From Prevotella sp. KH2C16 (GTDB lineage: Bacteria; Bacteroidota; Bacteroidia; Bacteroidales; Bacteroidaceae): 64,000 nt of DNA. Below, piece after piece: positions 37,184-46,098 of the stretch. Every line of letters begins with the position of its first letter. The first letter of the stretch is position 1. Location: contig NZ_FOOW01000005.1 of the NCBI RefSeq assembly GCF_900113305.1, forward strand, positions 124,001-188,000, read 5' to 3'. A model generated the notes under the pieces. That model was given only the letters and a program-made list of their open reading frames with translations. It searched no databases and was not told the DNA's origin. The position numbers and the translations under genes were made by a program.

Positions 37184-38749
37184 ATGAGTAGACAAGTTGA
37201 AAAGATCAAGGACCTGATTGCCAAACGCGAACAGGCCCGCCTTGGAGGCGGCGAGAAAGCCATCGAGAAACAGCATGCCCGTGGAAAATATACTGCACGG
37301 GAAAGAATCGAGATGCTGGTCGACGACGGCAGTTTCGAGGAATATGACATGTTCAAACTGCACCGCTGCCATAACTTCGGCATGGAGAAGAAGCAATATT
37401 ACGGCGACGGCGTGGTAGCTGGATCGGCAACCATCGACGGTCGTCTGGTGTATGTTTATGCCCAGGACTTTACCGTAAACGGCGGCTCGCTGTCAGAGAC
37501 CATGGCACAGAAGATATGTAAAATCATGGATATGGCCATGACCATGGGGGCTCCGGTCATCTGTATGAACGACTCTGGAGGCGCCCGCATCCAGGAAGGC
37601 ATCAATTCTCTTGCCGGCTATGGTGAGATTTTCGAGCGCAACATCCTTGCCAGCGGCGTGGTTCCCCAGATTTCCGCTATCCTCGGACCGTGTGCTGGAG
37701 GTGCCGTTTACTCCCCTGCCCTGACCGACTTCATCTTCATGAAAGAGCAGACCTCATATATGTTCCTCACCGGACCGAAGGTCGTAAAGACCGTAACGGG
37801 AGAGGATATCGACGCCGAGCATCTCGGCGGAGCAACCGTGCATGCCACGAAAAGCGGTGTTACCACCTTTACCGCGAAGACCGAAGAGGAATGTATGGAG
37901 ATGATCAAGACTTTGCTCTCTTATATTCCGTCCAACAATATGGAGGAAGCTCCACGCGTGGAATGCAACGACCCGATAGACCGCAAGGACGATTTACTTA
38001 ACGAAATCATCCCTGATGACCCGAATATGGCCTACGACATGTATAAAGTTATTACCGCCATTACGGACAACGGTGATTTCTTTGAGGTACAGCCCAAGTT
38101 CGCGAAAAACATTATCACCGGCTTTGCCCGCTTCAACGGACAAAGCGTCGGCATCGTTGCCAACCAGCCTTCGGCCTATGCAGGCGTTCTCGACACGAAT
38201 GCATCTCGCAAGGGAGCACGCTTCGTACGCTTCTGCGATGCGTTCAACATCCCAATCGTAAGTCTCGTGGATGTACCGGGCTTCCTGCCTGGAACGGGTC
38301 AGGAGTATAATGCCGTCATCCTCCACGGGGCCCAGCTGCTCTATGCCTATGGGGAGGCTACCGTGCCGAAGATTACCATCACGCTTCGCAAGAGCTATGG
38401 CGGAAGCCATATTGTGATGGGATGCAAGCAGCTGCGTGCCGACTTGAACTTTGCATGGCCGACCTCTGAGATTGCCGTGATGGGAGCGTCTGGAGCTGTT
38501 GCGGTTCTCTCGGCCAAGGAAGCCAAGGCCAAGAAGGATGCCGGAGAAGATGTCAATGCCTTCCTTGCTGAAAAGGAAGAAGAGTATACAGAGCTCTTTG
38601 CAAATCCCTATCAGGCAGCACAATACGGTTATATAGACGATGTTATCGAGCCTCGCAATACCCGTTTCCGCATCTGCCGAGGCCTGGCTCACCTTGCGAC
38701 GAAGAAGCAGAGTCTGCCGGCAAAGAAGCATGGCTGCATGCCAATGTAA
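37184..38749 (+). CDS. Acyl-CoA carboxylase carboxyltransferase subunit (propionyl-/methylmalonyl-CoA)
   Basis: 521 residues, the full length of PCC-beta / MmdA. Two crotonase-fold halves: NDSGGARIQEGI and the acyl-CoA oxyanion hole GPCAGGAVYSPALTDF in the first, VDVPGFLPGTGQE and GGSHIVMGCKQL in the second. It moves a carboxyl group between biotin and propionyl/methylmalonyl-CoA. With the biotin carrier downstream and a tiny OadG-like protein between, the set looks like a methylmalonyl-CoA decarboxylase or propionyl-CoA carboxylase of the succinate-propionate route. A biotin carboxylase gene or membrane beta subunit is not in the window. Confidence 0.9.
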   Translation: MSRQVEKIKDLIAKREQARLGGGEKAIEKQHARGKYTARERIEMLVDDGSFEEYDMFKLHRCHNFGMEKKQYYGDGVVAGSATIDGRLVYVYAQDFTVNGGSLSETMAQKICKIMDMAMTMGAPVICMNDSGGARIQEGINSLAGYGEIFERNILASGVVPQISAILGPCAGGAVYSPALTDFIFMKEQTSYMFLTGPKVVKTVTGEDIDAEHLGGATVHATKSGVTTFTAKTEEECMEMIKTLLSYIPSNNMEEAPRVECNDPIDRKDDLLNEIIPDDPNMAYDMYKVITAITDNGDFFEVQPKFAKNIITGFARFNGQSVGIVANQPSAYAGVLDTNASRKGARFVRFCDAFNIPIVSLVDVPGFLPGTGQEYNAVILHGAQLLYAYGEATVPKITITLRKSYGGSHIVMGCKQLRADLNFAWPTSEIAVMGASGAVAVLSAKEAKAKKDAGEDVNAFLAEKEEEYTELFANPYQAAQYGYIDDVIEPRNTRFRICRGLAHLATKKQSLPAKKHGCMPM

Positions 38750-38778
38750 TCTGAAAGAATGAATATCAATTGAGAATT

Positions 38779-38928
38779 ATGGATAAGAATATATATGCAG
38801 CCATTGCCATGGCTATATTCGAGTATCAGGGAAATAATGTGCACGACAAGGAAGCTGGGTTCATCACAATCAAACAACGCCCTACTCTTTGGAATGCAAA
38901 GTTCTTGAGTGTTACACCAAAACCATAA
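38779..38928 (+). CDS. Mini OadG-like subunit of the carboxylase operon
   Basis: 49 residues (begins MDKNIYAAIAMAIFEYQG). The AIAMAIFEYQGNNVHDKEAGFITIK region parallels the C-terminal tail of OadG-like decarboxylase gamma subunits (AIALALHLY..VHDEE...ITI, then PWSSK), here ending TLWNAKFLSV. The membrane helix and linker that normally precede this tail are absent. It lies 29 bases after the carboxyltransferase and 6 before the biotin carrier. In OadG the tail docks on the carboxyltransferase; the same job is inferred. Confidence 0.7.
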   Translation: MDKNIYAAIAMAIFEYQGNNVHDKEAGFITIKQRPTLWNAKFLSVTPKP

Positions 38929-38934
38929 AGAGGA

Positions 38935-39363
38935 ATGAAAGAATTTAAATATACTATCGGTGGCGAGGAATATAAAGTTGCCATTGGTGAAATCGACGAG
39001 AATAATATAGCCGAAGTTACCGTGAACGGAGAAAGCTACAAGGTGCAGATGGAGCAAACTGCCGAGCCGGAGAAGAAGAAGGTTGAGCTTGGCAAACCTG
39101 TTGCGGAAGAAACCGGGGAAACTTCTGCTTCCACGGCAAATGTAAACACAGCCAATGCTGTAAAGGCCCCACTTCCCGGCACTATCACAAGCATCGAGGT
39201 CAGTGTGGGTCAGGATGTGAAGGCTGGCGACACAGTAGTGGTTCTTGAAGCCATGAAAATGGCGAACAACATTGAAGCTGACAAGGACGGCAAGGTTACC
39301 GCTATCTGTGTAAAGCCGGGACAATCAGTCCTCGAGGAAGATGCTCTCGTTGTAATTGATTAA
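38935..39363 (+). CDS. Biotin carrier protein of acyl-CoA carboxylase
   Basis: 142 residues. An N-terminal small domain (1-40), an Ala/Glu/Thr-rich flexible linker (about 45-75) and a biotinyl domain (76-142) with the biotinylated K108 in EAMKM. It ferries CO2 on biotin to the carboxyltransferase encoded two genes upstream. A hairpin follows the operon. Confidence 0.93.
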   Translation: MKEFKYTIGGEEYKVAIGEIDENNIAEVTVNGESYKVQMEQTAEPEKKKVELGKPVAEETGETSASTANVNTANAVKAPLPGTITSIEVSVGQDVKAGDTVVVLEAMKMANNIEADKDGKVTAICVKPGQSVLEEDALVVID

Positions 39364-39413
39364 AATTTACGACAAAAGCAAAAATAAAAAGCAAAATACA
39401 AAAATTCTATAAT

Positions 39414-39457
39414 AAAGCGCTCTCTTTTGTTTGAAAAACAACAAAAGTGGGCGCTTT
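39414..39457 (+). terminator. Hairpin after the carboxylase operon
   Basis: AAAGCGC pairs with GCGCTTT and inner CTTTTGTT with AACAAAAG, with two mismatches. The T-run is short (TTTCTC), so termination strength is uncertain. Confidence 0.5.
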
Positions 39458-39472
39458 CTCAAAAAAAAAATG

Positions 39473-39480
39473 TATCTTTG
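39473..39480 (+). promoter_or_regulatory. -7 box of the starch-synthase-like gene
   Basis: TATCTTTG then C, 21 bases before the start codon. Confidence 0.6.
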
Positions 39481-39500
39481 CATAACCAATTATAATTGAT

Positions 39501-40313
39501 ATGGCAAAGAAAATATTATTCATCAACCAGGAGATTAACCCTTTTGTACCAGAAACAGAAATGTCGGTTATGGGGCGTGAGCTCCCCCAGAAGGCACAAG
39601 AGGCGGGATTTGAGATTCGCAACTTTATGCCCAAATGGGGAACCATCAATGAGCGCCGCAACCAGTTGCACGAGGTTATCCGTCTCTCCGGGATGAATCT
39701 TATTATCAATGAGAGCGACCATACGCTGATTATCAAAGTGGCCTCTATCCCGACCTCTCGCATTCAAGTATATTTTATAGACAACGAAGACTATTTCTCG
39801 AAACGCCAAATGGAGAAGAATGAAGCTGGCGTTGAATATTCCGACAATGGTGAGCGTGCTATCTTCTATGCCCGTGGCGTGTTGGAGACCGTGAAGAAAC
39901 TCCGTTGGGTTCCGGACTTGGTGGTATGCCACGGATGGATATCCGCCATTATTCCTTTCTATCTGAAGACGGCCTATAAAGATGAGCCATCGTTCGCTAA
40001 CAGCAAGGTAGTTATGACTCTTTATGAGAAACAACTGGCGGAAAACTTGTCTGACAAATTCAAGGAGAGCCTGGAATTCCGCGATGCCAAATCCAACTTG
40101 CTAAAGAATTATAAAGATAAATTTGACTTTTTAGAATTAGGTAAACTCGCAATTGACTATAGTGATGGTGTCATCGAGGGTGGCAAGGATGTCAATGCAG
40201 AACTTCTCAGCTATGCAAAAAACAAAGAAATTCCCCTGCTTGGGTTCCCCGGTTATGATAACGCCGATGCCTATGCAGAGTTTTACAGGAGCCTCATAGG
40301 AGAAGAAAAATAG
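39501..40313 (+). CDS. Starch/glycogen synthase N-terminal domain protein (GT5-like, short)
   Basis: 270 residues. It aligns by eye with the N-terminal Rossmann domain of bacterial glycogen synthase (ILFINQEINPF, MGRELPQKAQEAGFEIRNFMPKWG, VCHGWISAIIPFYLKTAY), but there is no C-terminal ADP-glucose-binding domain. The usual KxGGL substrate loop is also altered (ETEMSVMG). Short forms like this are widespread in Bacteroidetes. Whether it transfers glucose, or is a binding or regulatory protein, cannot be told here. The DUF4270 gene follows after about 30 bases. Confidence 0.82.
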   Translation: MAKKILFINQEINPFVPETEMSVMGRELPQKAQEAGFEIRNFMPKWGTINERRNQLHEVIRLSGMNLIINESDHTLIIKVASIPTSRIQVYFIDNEDYFSKRQMEKNEAGVEYSDNGERAIFYARGVLETVKKLRWVPDLVVCHGWISAIIPFYLKTAYKDEPSFANSKVVMTLYEKQLAENLSDKFKESLEFRDAKSNLLKNYKDKFDFLELGKLAIDYSDGVIEGGKDVNAELLSYAKNKEIPLLGFPGYDNADAYAEFYRSLIGEEK

Positions 40314-40342
40314 AAAGATTGCTTTTAGATATACACGAATTA

Positions 40343-41755
40343 ATGAAACCAAGGTTTTTCGCAGGTCTTGTACTTGCTTCTTTCGTTTTCGCATCTTGCG
40401 ACACAACAACAGATTCATTGGGTATTTCTATAACCGATACAGCCGATAATCTGACCATTAAGACTGATACTTTCACGGTAACGACACGCTCCCTGAAAGC
40501 CAATGCTGTTTTGTCTCGTACGACAACTGCCTATCTTGGCAAGGTTCGCGACCCGGAGACAGGAGCTTATATCACAGGCGACTGCATGATTCAGTTCCAT
40601 AATCTGGAGAATTACGAGTTCCCCAAGAAAGAGAGCATACAGAGTCTGAAAGATGGGGAGGTCATTGCCGACTCGGTGGAAATCCGCCTCTATTATAACA
40701 ATTTCTATGGAGATTCTCTTGAGGCAATGAAAATGAGCGTTCATGAACTCGACAAGCCTCTTGTCGATGGGAATTATTATACAGACTATGATATAGACGA
40801 AATGGGGTATCTCCGTAAGAATGGCCTGACTGCAGAGCTGCCTTATACGCTGGCAGACCTCAATGTTTCCGAAAGCCTCAGGGGAAAAAGCTCGTACCGA
40901 AAGAACATTCGCATAAACCTTGACAAGCCCTATACAGACAAGGAAGGTAACAGCTATAACAACTTTGGAACATATATTATGCGTACATACTATAAGACCC
41001 CGTCTTATTTTAAGAACGCATATACATTCATACAGAATGTGGTACCAGGCTTCTACTTCAAGACCGAAAGTGGTCTTAACTCCATGGCATATATTTCGGC
41101 AAGCCAATTGAATGTGTATTTCAGATACAATTACAAGGATAGCGTTTACACAGGAATTGCATCGTTTGCGGGTACAGAAGAAGTTTTACAGACAACACAT
41201 TTCACAAATGACAATCATGTTATAGACCAATTGGTGGCTGATAACACTTGCTCCTACCTCAAATCTCCTGCCGGTATCTTCACAGAAATGACACTTCCAA
41301 TAGACGAGATTGTAAGGGGACACGAGAATGATTCCATCAATTCGGCCAAGATTGTCCTAAACCGTATTAATAATTCTGTGAATGATGAATATTCGCTCAA
41401 TGCCCCGTCGACAATATTAATGATACCCAAGGCGCAACTCCAGTCTTTCTTTGAGAGCAATAGCCTGCCTGACTATAAGTCATCGTTTCTCGCCACATAC
41501 ACAAGCAGTACCAATACATATACTTTTAACAATATCTCGGGCATGATTAGCTATATGGACAAACACCGTACGGGAGACGACTGGAACAAAGCGGTATTAA
41601 TCCCTGTGAATGCCGCATATACGACCGTGAATTCATCGACGATCCTTACGAGTGTAACGCATGACATGTCGCTTACGAGTACGAAATTAGTGGGCGGGCT
41701 TAATAATCCTGGCTCTCCAATAAAGATTGGTATAATTTACTCTAAATTCAAGTAA
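40343..41755 (+). CDS. DUF4270 family lipoprotein
   Basis: 470 residues from the ATG at 40343, which places a lipoprotein signal (FASC, C19) at the N-terminus. The beta-rich body matches DUF4270 (early SLGISI, ARTTTAYLGKVRDPETGAYITGD-like region, ADSVEIRL.YN.FYGDS). The family is restricted to Bacteroidetes, of unknown function, probably on the outer membrane. The next small gene starts directly after its stop. Confidence 0.87.
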   Translation: MKPRFFAGLVLASFVFASCDTTTDSLGISITDTADNLTIKTDTFTVTTRSLKANAVLSRTTTAYLGKVRDPETGAYITGDCMIQFHNLENYEFPKKESIQSLKDGEVIADSVEIRLYYNNFYGDSLEAMKMSVHELDKPLVDGNYYTDYDIDEMGYLRKNGLTAELPYTLADLNVSESLRGKSSYRKNIRINLDKPYTDKEGNSYNNFGTYIMRTYYKTPSYFKNAYTFIQNVVPGFYFKTESGLNSMAYISASQLNVYFRYNYKDSVYTGIASFAGTEEVLQTTHFTNDNHVIDQLVADNTCSYLKSPAGIFTEMTLPIDEIVRGHENDSINSAKIVLNRINNSVNDEYSLNAPSTILMIPKAQLQSFFESNSLPDYKSSFLATYTSSTNTYTFNNISGMISYMDKHRTGDDWNKAVLIPVNAAYTTVNSSTILTSVTHDMSLTSTKLVGGLNNPGSPIKIGIIYSKFK

Positions 41756-41884
41756 ATGGCAGATAACTTTTTGGAACGCCATAGGGACGACTATGAAGCC
41801 CGGAAAGCCAAATGGTTACTCCGAAAAAGAAGTCCTTATAAAACAAGAAGGAAATTGGAAAGACCCGAAGATGAAAGTTTATAG
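41756..41884 (+). CDS. Small basic protein following DUF4270
   Basis: 42 residues (begins MADNFLERHRDDYEARKAKW), very rich in R, K, D and E, with no hydrophobic segment. The ATG follows the DUF4270 stop with no gap (TAAATG) and a terminator comes 2 bases after its stop, both arguing that it is a real gene. Similar tiny MADN/YLER-type proteins occur in Bacteroidales; function unknown. Confidence 0.6.
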   Translation: MADNFLERHRDDYEARKAKWLLRKRSPYKTRRKLERPEDESL

Positions 41885-41886
41885 AC

Positions 41887-41923
41887 AACGATGGCATCCT
41901 CACATAAAGAGGATGCCATCGTT
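41887..41923. terminator. Bidirectional terminator between DUF4270 operon and pcrA-type gene
   Basis: A perfect 15-bp stem (AACGATGGCATCCTC and complement) around a 7-base loop, lying between two convergent transcription units. T-tracts are modest on both sides (TTGCTTTC on plus). Confidence 0.85.
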
Positions 41924-41931
41924 GCTTTCAA

Positions 41932-44376
41932 TCAAGAAATAACCTTGAACTTCGCAAATTTCAGCAACAATTGTTTGGTTCCAGTATTTTGGAATTCCAC
42001 GGTAGCTTTTGTGTTTTCTCCCGTCCCTTCAATTTTAATAATCCTTCCGAGCCCAAAACGCTGGTGCTCAATCATAATTCCTTCTCTCAAAGATGTCATA
42101 TTAGGTAGCGAGGGCTCATCCTCTATTTTCCTGCCTCCGTTAGAAATCGCGGCAGTAACCCTTTTTAAATTTCCGCCATTGCGGGACAATCGTTGTTTAA
42201 AGGATTCTGACAAAGGATCAATAGCTACCTCTGGTTGATGCGGGGATGTGATTTTCTGTTTGGGATCTGCCATAAACTGTCCTGCGACAGGTCTGGAATT
42301 TTGCCATCTTTCAGATCTTCTCGGATAGGGTGCATTTAGTTCGTCATCTGCATTCCAAGGCATCCTTTTATGCCTTTCCCACTTAGAATCCTTGTCGGAA
42401 ACAGAAGCTCCCTCTATGTTTATGAACCTTGAATCAATGTCTTTAAGGAACCTACTTGGTGTGTCAAATTCCATTTTCCCATATCTAAAGCGGTTTTTGG
42501 CACAGGTCAAGATGCAATGTCGCTCGGCTCGCGTTATGGCAACATAGAGGAGCCTCCGTTCTTCTTCTAATTCACGGAGATTATTAGCCGCCATCGGGCT
42601 CGGGAAAATATTTTCCTCCATTCCTACTATGAATACCGTAGGGAACTCAAGACCCTTTGCAGAGTGTATGGTCATTAATGTAACCTTACTTGTTTCCCCA
42701 TCATCGCTGTCAAGGTCGGAAAGCAATGCCACTTCTTGCAGGAAATCGGGAAGATACACCTCGTGTTCCCTTCCCTCTTCTCTTCTCCCTTCAACAAAGT
42801 CATTCATCCCATTTAAGAACTCCTCAAGATTCTCTTGTCTGGATACTCCCTCCGGATCTGAATTGGAATATATGTCTGCGTTGATACCGCTTACGGAAAT
42901 AATCTCTTTCCCTAACTCATAGGCATCGCTGATGTCCAGCTTCTGGATAAAGGTTGTTATCATGTCTCGGAACCCGTCGATTTTCGACAGAGTCCCCTTG
43001 TTGAAATTCAACTTATATACTGACGGGGAATTGATTATACCCCAGAGACTCATTGAATTTTGCTGAGCCGATTCAATAATTTTTTGTATTGTTGCATTGC
43101 CTATTCCTCTTGCAGGATAATTAACAATTCGTTTAAAGGCCTCTTCATCATTGGGATTTACTATCAGGCGAAAGTATGCAACGATATCTTTTATTTCCTT
43201 CCGTTGATAGAAGCTGAGTCCTCCATAGATGCGATAAGGAATTCCATGCTTCCGCATTTCTTCTTCAAAAGGTCGACTCTGTGCATTAGTCCTGTACAAG
43301 ATGGCAAAGTCTGAGTATTCACATTCTTCCTGTCTCTTAATCTTTTGGATGTCCTTCACGACAACGGCGGCTTCCTCACGGTCGCTATAGACAGGTTTTA
43401 GGAGAAGTTTTTCCCCCTCTTCATTTTCACTATACACATCCTTGTCTATCTGCTGTTGATTATGCTTCATCAGGCTATTGGCTGCCTGAACGATTCTCTG
43501 GGTCGAACGATAGTTTTGCTCCAGTTTGAAGAGTTGGGAATTTTTATATATTTTCTGGAAATCAAGTATGTTGTCAATGTTGGCACCACGAAAACCATAG
43601 ATACTCTGATAGTCATCTCCGACAACACATACCTTCTGACTCTCTTTTGTCAGAAGCCATACTATTTGCTGCTGCACATAGTTGGTATCCTGATACTCAT
43701 CAACCAATACATATTGGAATCGCTCCGCATACTTCTCCCGGATGGATTGATGCTCCCGGAAAAGCGTGAATGTATTCGTCAATAAATCATCAAAGTCCAT
43801 GGCGTTGGCTTGCTGAAGTCGATTTTGATATATTGAATAGATTCTATATATCTCCGACATATTGGCCCGCTTGTCCTGCTCCAGCATATCCCTGTCGTCA
43901 GCGTATTGTTGGGCAAGGCACAGATGATTTTTTGCCATGGAAATGCGATGATGCACCGAAGCCGGCTTATATGCCTTGTCATCCAGCTGCATTTCTTTGA
44001 TAATAGCCTTCAAGAGTGAGCGGCTATCCGTTTCGTCATATATGGTAAACGCCGGCGTATAGCCCAGCAAGCCTGCCTCCCGCCTGAGAATCCTGGAAAA
44101 AATCGAATGAAAGGTGCCCATCCACAACTCGCGTGCCTGGCTGTTTCCCACAAGGCTGCCTATACGCTCTTTCATCTCATTTGCTGCCTTGTTCGTAAAA
44201 GTGAGGGCAAGGATATTCCAAGGATTCATGCCTTTTTGCAGGAGGTATGCTATCTTATAGGTCAATACACGGGTTTTCCCGGAGCCTGCGCCCGCAATCA
44301 CAAGCTCTGGCCCATCGCAGTATTCCACAGCCTTGCGCTGACTTTCATTCAATTGGGCGAGTATGTTTTCCGTCAT
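41932..44376 (-). CDS. UvrD/PcrA-type 3'-5' DNA helicase
   Basis: 814 residues. Superfamily 1A motifs: Q-motif LNESQRKAVE, Walker A AGAGSGKT near 29-36, VDEYQDTN, the GDDYQSIYGFRGA motif III, QNYRST, and LMTIHSAKGLEFP (motif V). The C-terminal tail (KQLLLKFAKFKVIS) resembles the PcrA RNA-polymerase-binding tudor-like domain. It works in repair and removal of stalled polymerases or recombinases. mtgA is 7 bases upstream. Confidence 0.93.
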   Translation of the reverse strand: MTENILAQLNESQRKAVEYCDGPELVIAGAGSGKTRVLTYKIAYLLQKGMNPWNILALTFTNKAANEMKERIGSLVGNSQARELWMGTFHSIFSRILRREAGLLGYTPAFTIYDETDSRSLLKAIIKEMQLDDKAYKPASVHHRISMAKNHLCLAQQYADDRDMLEQDKRANMSEIYRIYSIYQNRLQQANAMDFDDLLTNTFTLFREHQSIREKYAERFQYVLVDEYQDTNYVQQQIVWLLTKESQKVCVVGDDYQSIYGFRGANIDNILDFQKIYKNSQLFKLEQNYRSTQRIVQAANSLMKHNQQQIDKDVYSENEEGEKLLLKPVYSDREEAAVVVKDIQKIKRQEECEYSDFAILYRTNAQSRPFEEEMRKHGIPYRIYGGLSFYQRKEIKDIVAYFRLIVNPNDEEAFKRIVNYPARGIGNATIQKIIESAQQNSMSLWGIINSPSVYKLNFNKGTLSKIDGFRDMITTFIQKLDISDAYELGKEIISVSGINADIYSNSDPEGVSRQENLEEFLNGMNDFVEGRREEGREHEVYLPDFLQEVALLSDLDSDDGETSKVTLMTIHSAKGLEFPTVFIVGMEENIFPSPMAANNLRELEEERRLLYVAITRAERHCILTCAKNRFRYGKMEFDTPSRFLKDIDSRFINIEGASVSDKDSKWERHKRMPWNADDELNAPYPRRSERWQNSRPVAGQFMADPKQKITSPHQPEVAIDPLSESFKQRLSRNGGNLKRVTAAISNGGRKIEDEPSLPNMTSLREGIMIEHQRFGLGRIIKIEGTGENTKATVEFQNTGTKQLLLKFAKFKVIS

Positions 44377-44383
44377 TATTCAC

Positions 44384-45112
44384 TTATTTTTTATTACGAT
44401 ATATACCACCAGATACCGTTTTGGTATCTATGTCTTCGCCCTCTTTGGGGAATGAGGGTATGAATTTCATCTCCCGTTCTATACGACGCTGCCTTTGCCT
44501 CATGTATGCACTTGGATACTTAGAAGAGAACTTTCGTGGATTGGGAAGGGTTGCGGCAATTAATGCACATTCGGCCCTGGATAGTTCTTTGGCTGTTTTC
44601 CCGAAATGATGCGCTGCGCATGCCTCAACTCCATAGATACAATCCCCCATTTCTATGGAATTCAGATAAACTTCCATAATGCGTTGCTTGCTCCATATCA
44701 GCTCGATGAGTGCCGTGAAATAAACCTCAAATCCTTTTCTGACCCAACTCCGACCCGGCCACAAAAAGACATTCTTGGCCGTCTGTTGCGAAATCGTACT
44801 TGCCCCGTGCATCTTAGTGGCTGTGCTCTTAAGATTATGCGCGGCAGCTTTTTCTATTGCATTATAGTCAAAGCCATGATGCAATAGAAACCTTTGGTCT
44901 TCACTTGCCATTACGGCAACAGGCATATGCTGCGAGATCTTATCCATGGAAACCCAGTGATGGTGGATTGTAAGGCTTCTGTTTTCCACACATCGCATAA
45001 GCATCAGCGGAGTTAGATAGACGGGAATAAATCGGTAGGCAACCACAGCTGCTATTGTGGAAGCAAAGAAGAGAGCTATTATCCAACGAAGGGTCTTGCG
45101 TATCAACCTCAT
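44384..45112 (-). CDS. mtgA: Monofunctional biosynthetic peptidoglycan transglycosylase
   Basis: 242 residues. One N-terminal membrane span (about 8-28) and a GT51 domain with the catalytic EDQRF (E71) and STISQQTAKNVFLWPGRSW, KQRIMEVYLNSIEMG. It polymerises lipid II into glycan strands; no transpeptidase domain is present. It lies 7 bases before the helicase gene, so the two are probably co-transcribed. A terminator separates it from the upstream ompA-type gene. Confidence 0.93.
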   Translation of the reverse strand: MRLIRKTLRWIIALFFASTIAAVVAYRFIPVYLTPLMLMRCVENRSLTIHHHWVSMDKISQHMPVAVMASEDQRFLLHHGFDYNAIEKAAAHNLKSTATKMHGASTISQQTAKNVFLWPGRSWVRKGFEVYFTALIELIWSKQRIMEVYLNSIEMGDCIYGVEACAAHHFGKTAKELSRAECALIAATLPNPRKFSSKYPSAYMRQRQRRIEREMKFIPSFPKEGEDIDTKTVSGGIYRNKK

Positions 45113-45124
45113 TTCTACAGAAAG

Positions 45125-45156
45125 AGGGATGCATACTCCGGCTGATATGCATCCCT
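45125..45156 (-). terminator. Terminator of the OmpA-family lipoprotein gene
   Basis: AGGGATGCATA pairs with TATGCATCCCT around a 10-base loop; on the minus strand it is followed by CTTTCTG. It lies 32 bases past the stop. Confidence 0.7.
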
Positions 45157-45188
45157 GTTTTGGTTTAATTCATGAATTTTATAACACT

Positions 45189-45890
45189 TTATTTCAATGT
45201 GCCGGCATTGGCGGCCTCGACCATGGCCGGAGAAGCATACATATAGACTTCCACACGACGATTCTGCTGTCTGCCAGCCGAGGTGGAATTGTCTGCCACA
45301 GGCTCTGAACTGCCCTTGCCTTCAATATTCTTGAACTGAGAAGAAGGAACTCCACAGCTCTTCAGATAGGTTACCACACTCTGAGCGCGACTGTTGGACA
45401 ATGGGAGGTTAATGCCGTCATTACCCGTAGAATCCGTGTGTCCATAAATATCAACATGGCAATCGGTATTGTTCTTCAGCACTCCTGCGAACTTAGCGAG
45501 ATCGTTTTTAGACTTTGCGTTCAAGGCTGCCTTGTTAGTAGCGAACAAGATACCGCTGTCAAATGTTACTTTAACGGCAGCCAAACCGTTTACATCAGTT
45601 ACCTCTTCCACCTTGGCATTCTGGACCTGAGCAGCAGTCTCTTGTGCCACTTTGTCCATGTGGCGACCGATCAGCGTACCCGCACCTGCGCCCAAGGCGC
45701 CTCCGATAGCTGCGCCAATGGCCGTAGCCTTAGAATCCTTACCAATGATATTACCGAGAATACCACCCAGAACGGCACCGCCTCCGGCACCGGCAAGAGT
45801 TCCCGTACCCTGTTTTGTTGCGCAAGAAGAAACTCCACTCATTACGGTCAGGAATGCCAGACCCAATGTCATTAACTTTAATTTTCTCAT
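45189..45890 (-). CDS. OmpA-family lipoprotein with glycine zipper
   Basis: 233 residues. Lipoprotein signal (VSSC, C23), a glycine-zipper segment (about 28-75, GAGGGAVLGGILGNIIG...), and an OmpA peptidoglycan-binding domain (about 115-220; DIYGHTDSTGNDGINLPLSNSRAQSVVTYL). It would link the outer membrane to the cell wall. Transcribed from a TATCTTTG promoter divergent from proS. Single-gene unit. Confidence 0.92.
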   Translation of the reverse strand: MRKLKLMTLGLAFLTVMSGVSSCATKQGTGTLAGAGGGAVLGGILGNIIGKDSKATAIGAAIGGALGAGAGTLIGRHMDKVAQETAAQVQNAKVEEVTDVNGLAAVKVTFDSGILFATNKAALNAKSKNDLAKFAGVLKNNTDCHVDIYGHTDSTGNDGINLPLSNSRAQSVVTYLKSCGVPSSQFKNIEGKGSSEPVADNSTSAGRQQNRRVEVYMYASPAMVEAANAGTLK

Positions 45891-45940
45891 AATCTATTTA
45901 TTAATCTTAAATGTTTATATAATCATACTTGAATCTCTTG

Positions 45941-45948
45941 CAAAGATA
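45941..45948 (-). promoter_or_regulatory. -7 box of the OmpA-family gene
   Basis: TATCTTTG then C on the minus strand, about 50 bases before the start. Confidence 0.55.
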
Positions 45949-45991
45949 ATTCTTTTTTCCTCATAATGGCCGTTTTACCAACTTTTTTTAG

Positions 45992-45999
45992 TACTTTTG
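45992..45999 (+). promoter_or_regulatory. -7 box of proS
   Basis: TACTTTTG then C, giving a proS leader of about 95 bases. Confidence 0.55.
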
Positions 46000-46010
46000 C
46001 TGCAAAATTA

Positions 46011-46067
46011 GAGATTCTGGGAATCTCAGAGCAGGGATTTTGCCTAAAGAGTGATAGGCATTTCCCT
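46011..46067 (+). promoter_or_regulatory. Two tandem hairpins in the proS leader
   Basis: Hairpin 1: GAGATTC, TGG loop, GAATCTC (46011-46027). Hairpin 2: AGGGA...TGCCTA paired with TAGGCA...TCCCT (46033-46067). They lie between promoter and start codon of an aminoacyl-tRNA synthetase gene, a usual place for regulation, but there is no T-box signature or T-run. Confidence 0.45.
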
Positions 46068-46098
46068 AAAAGCAGCAAAATAACGACTAAAAATAATT

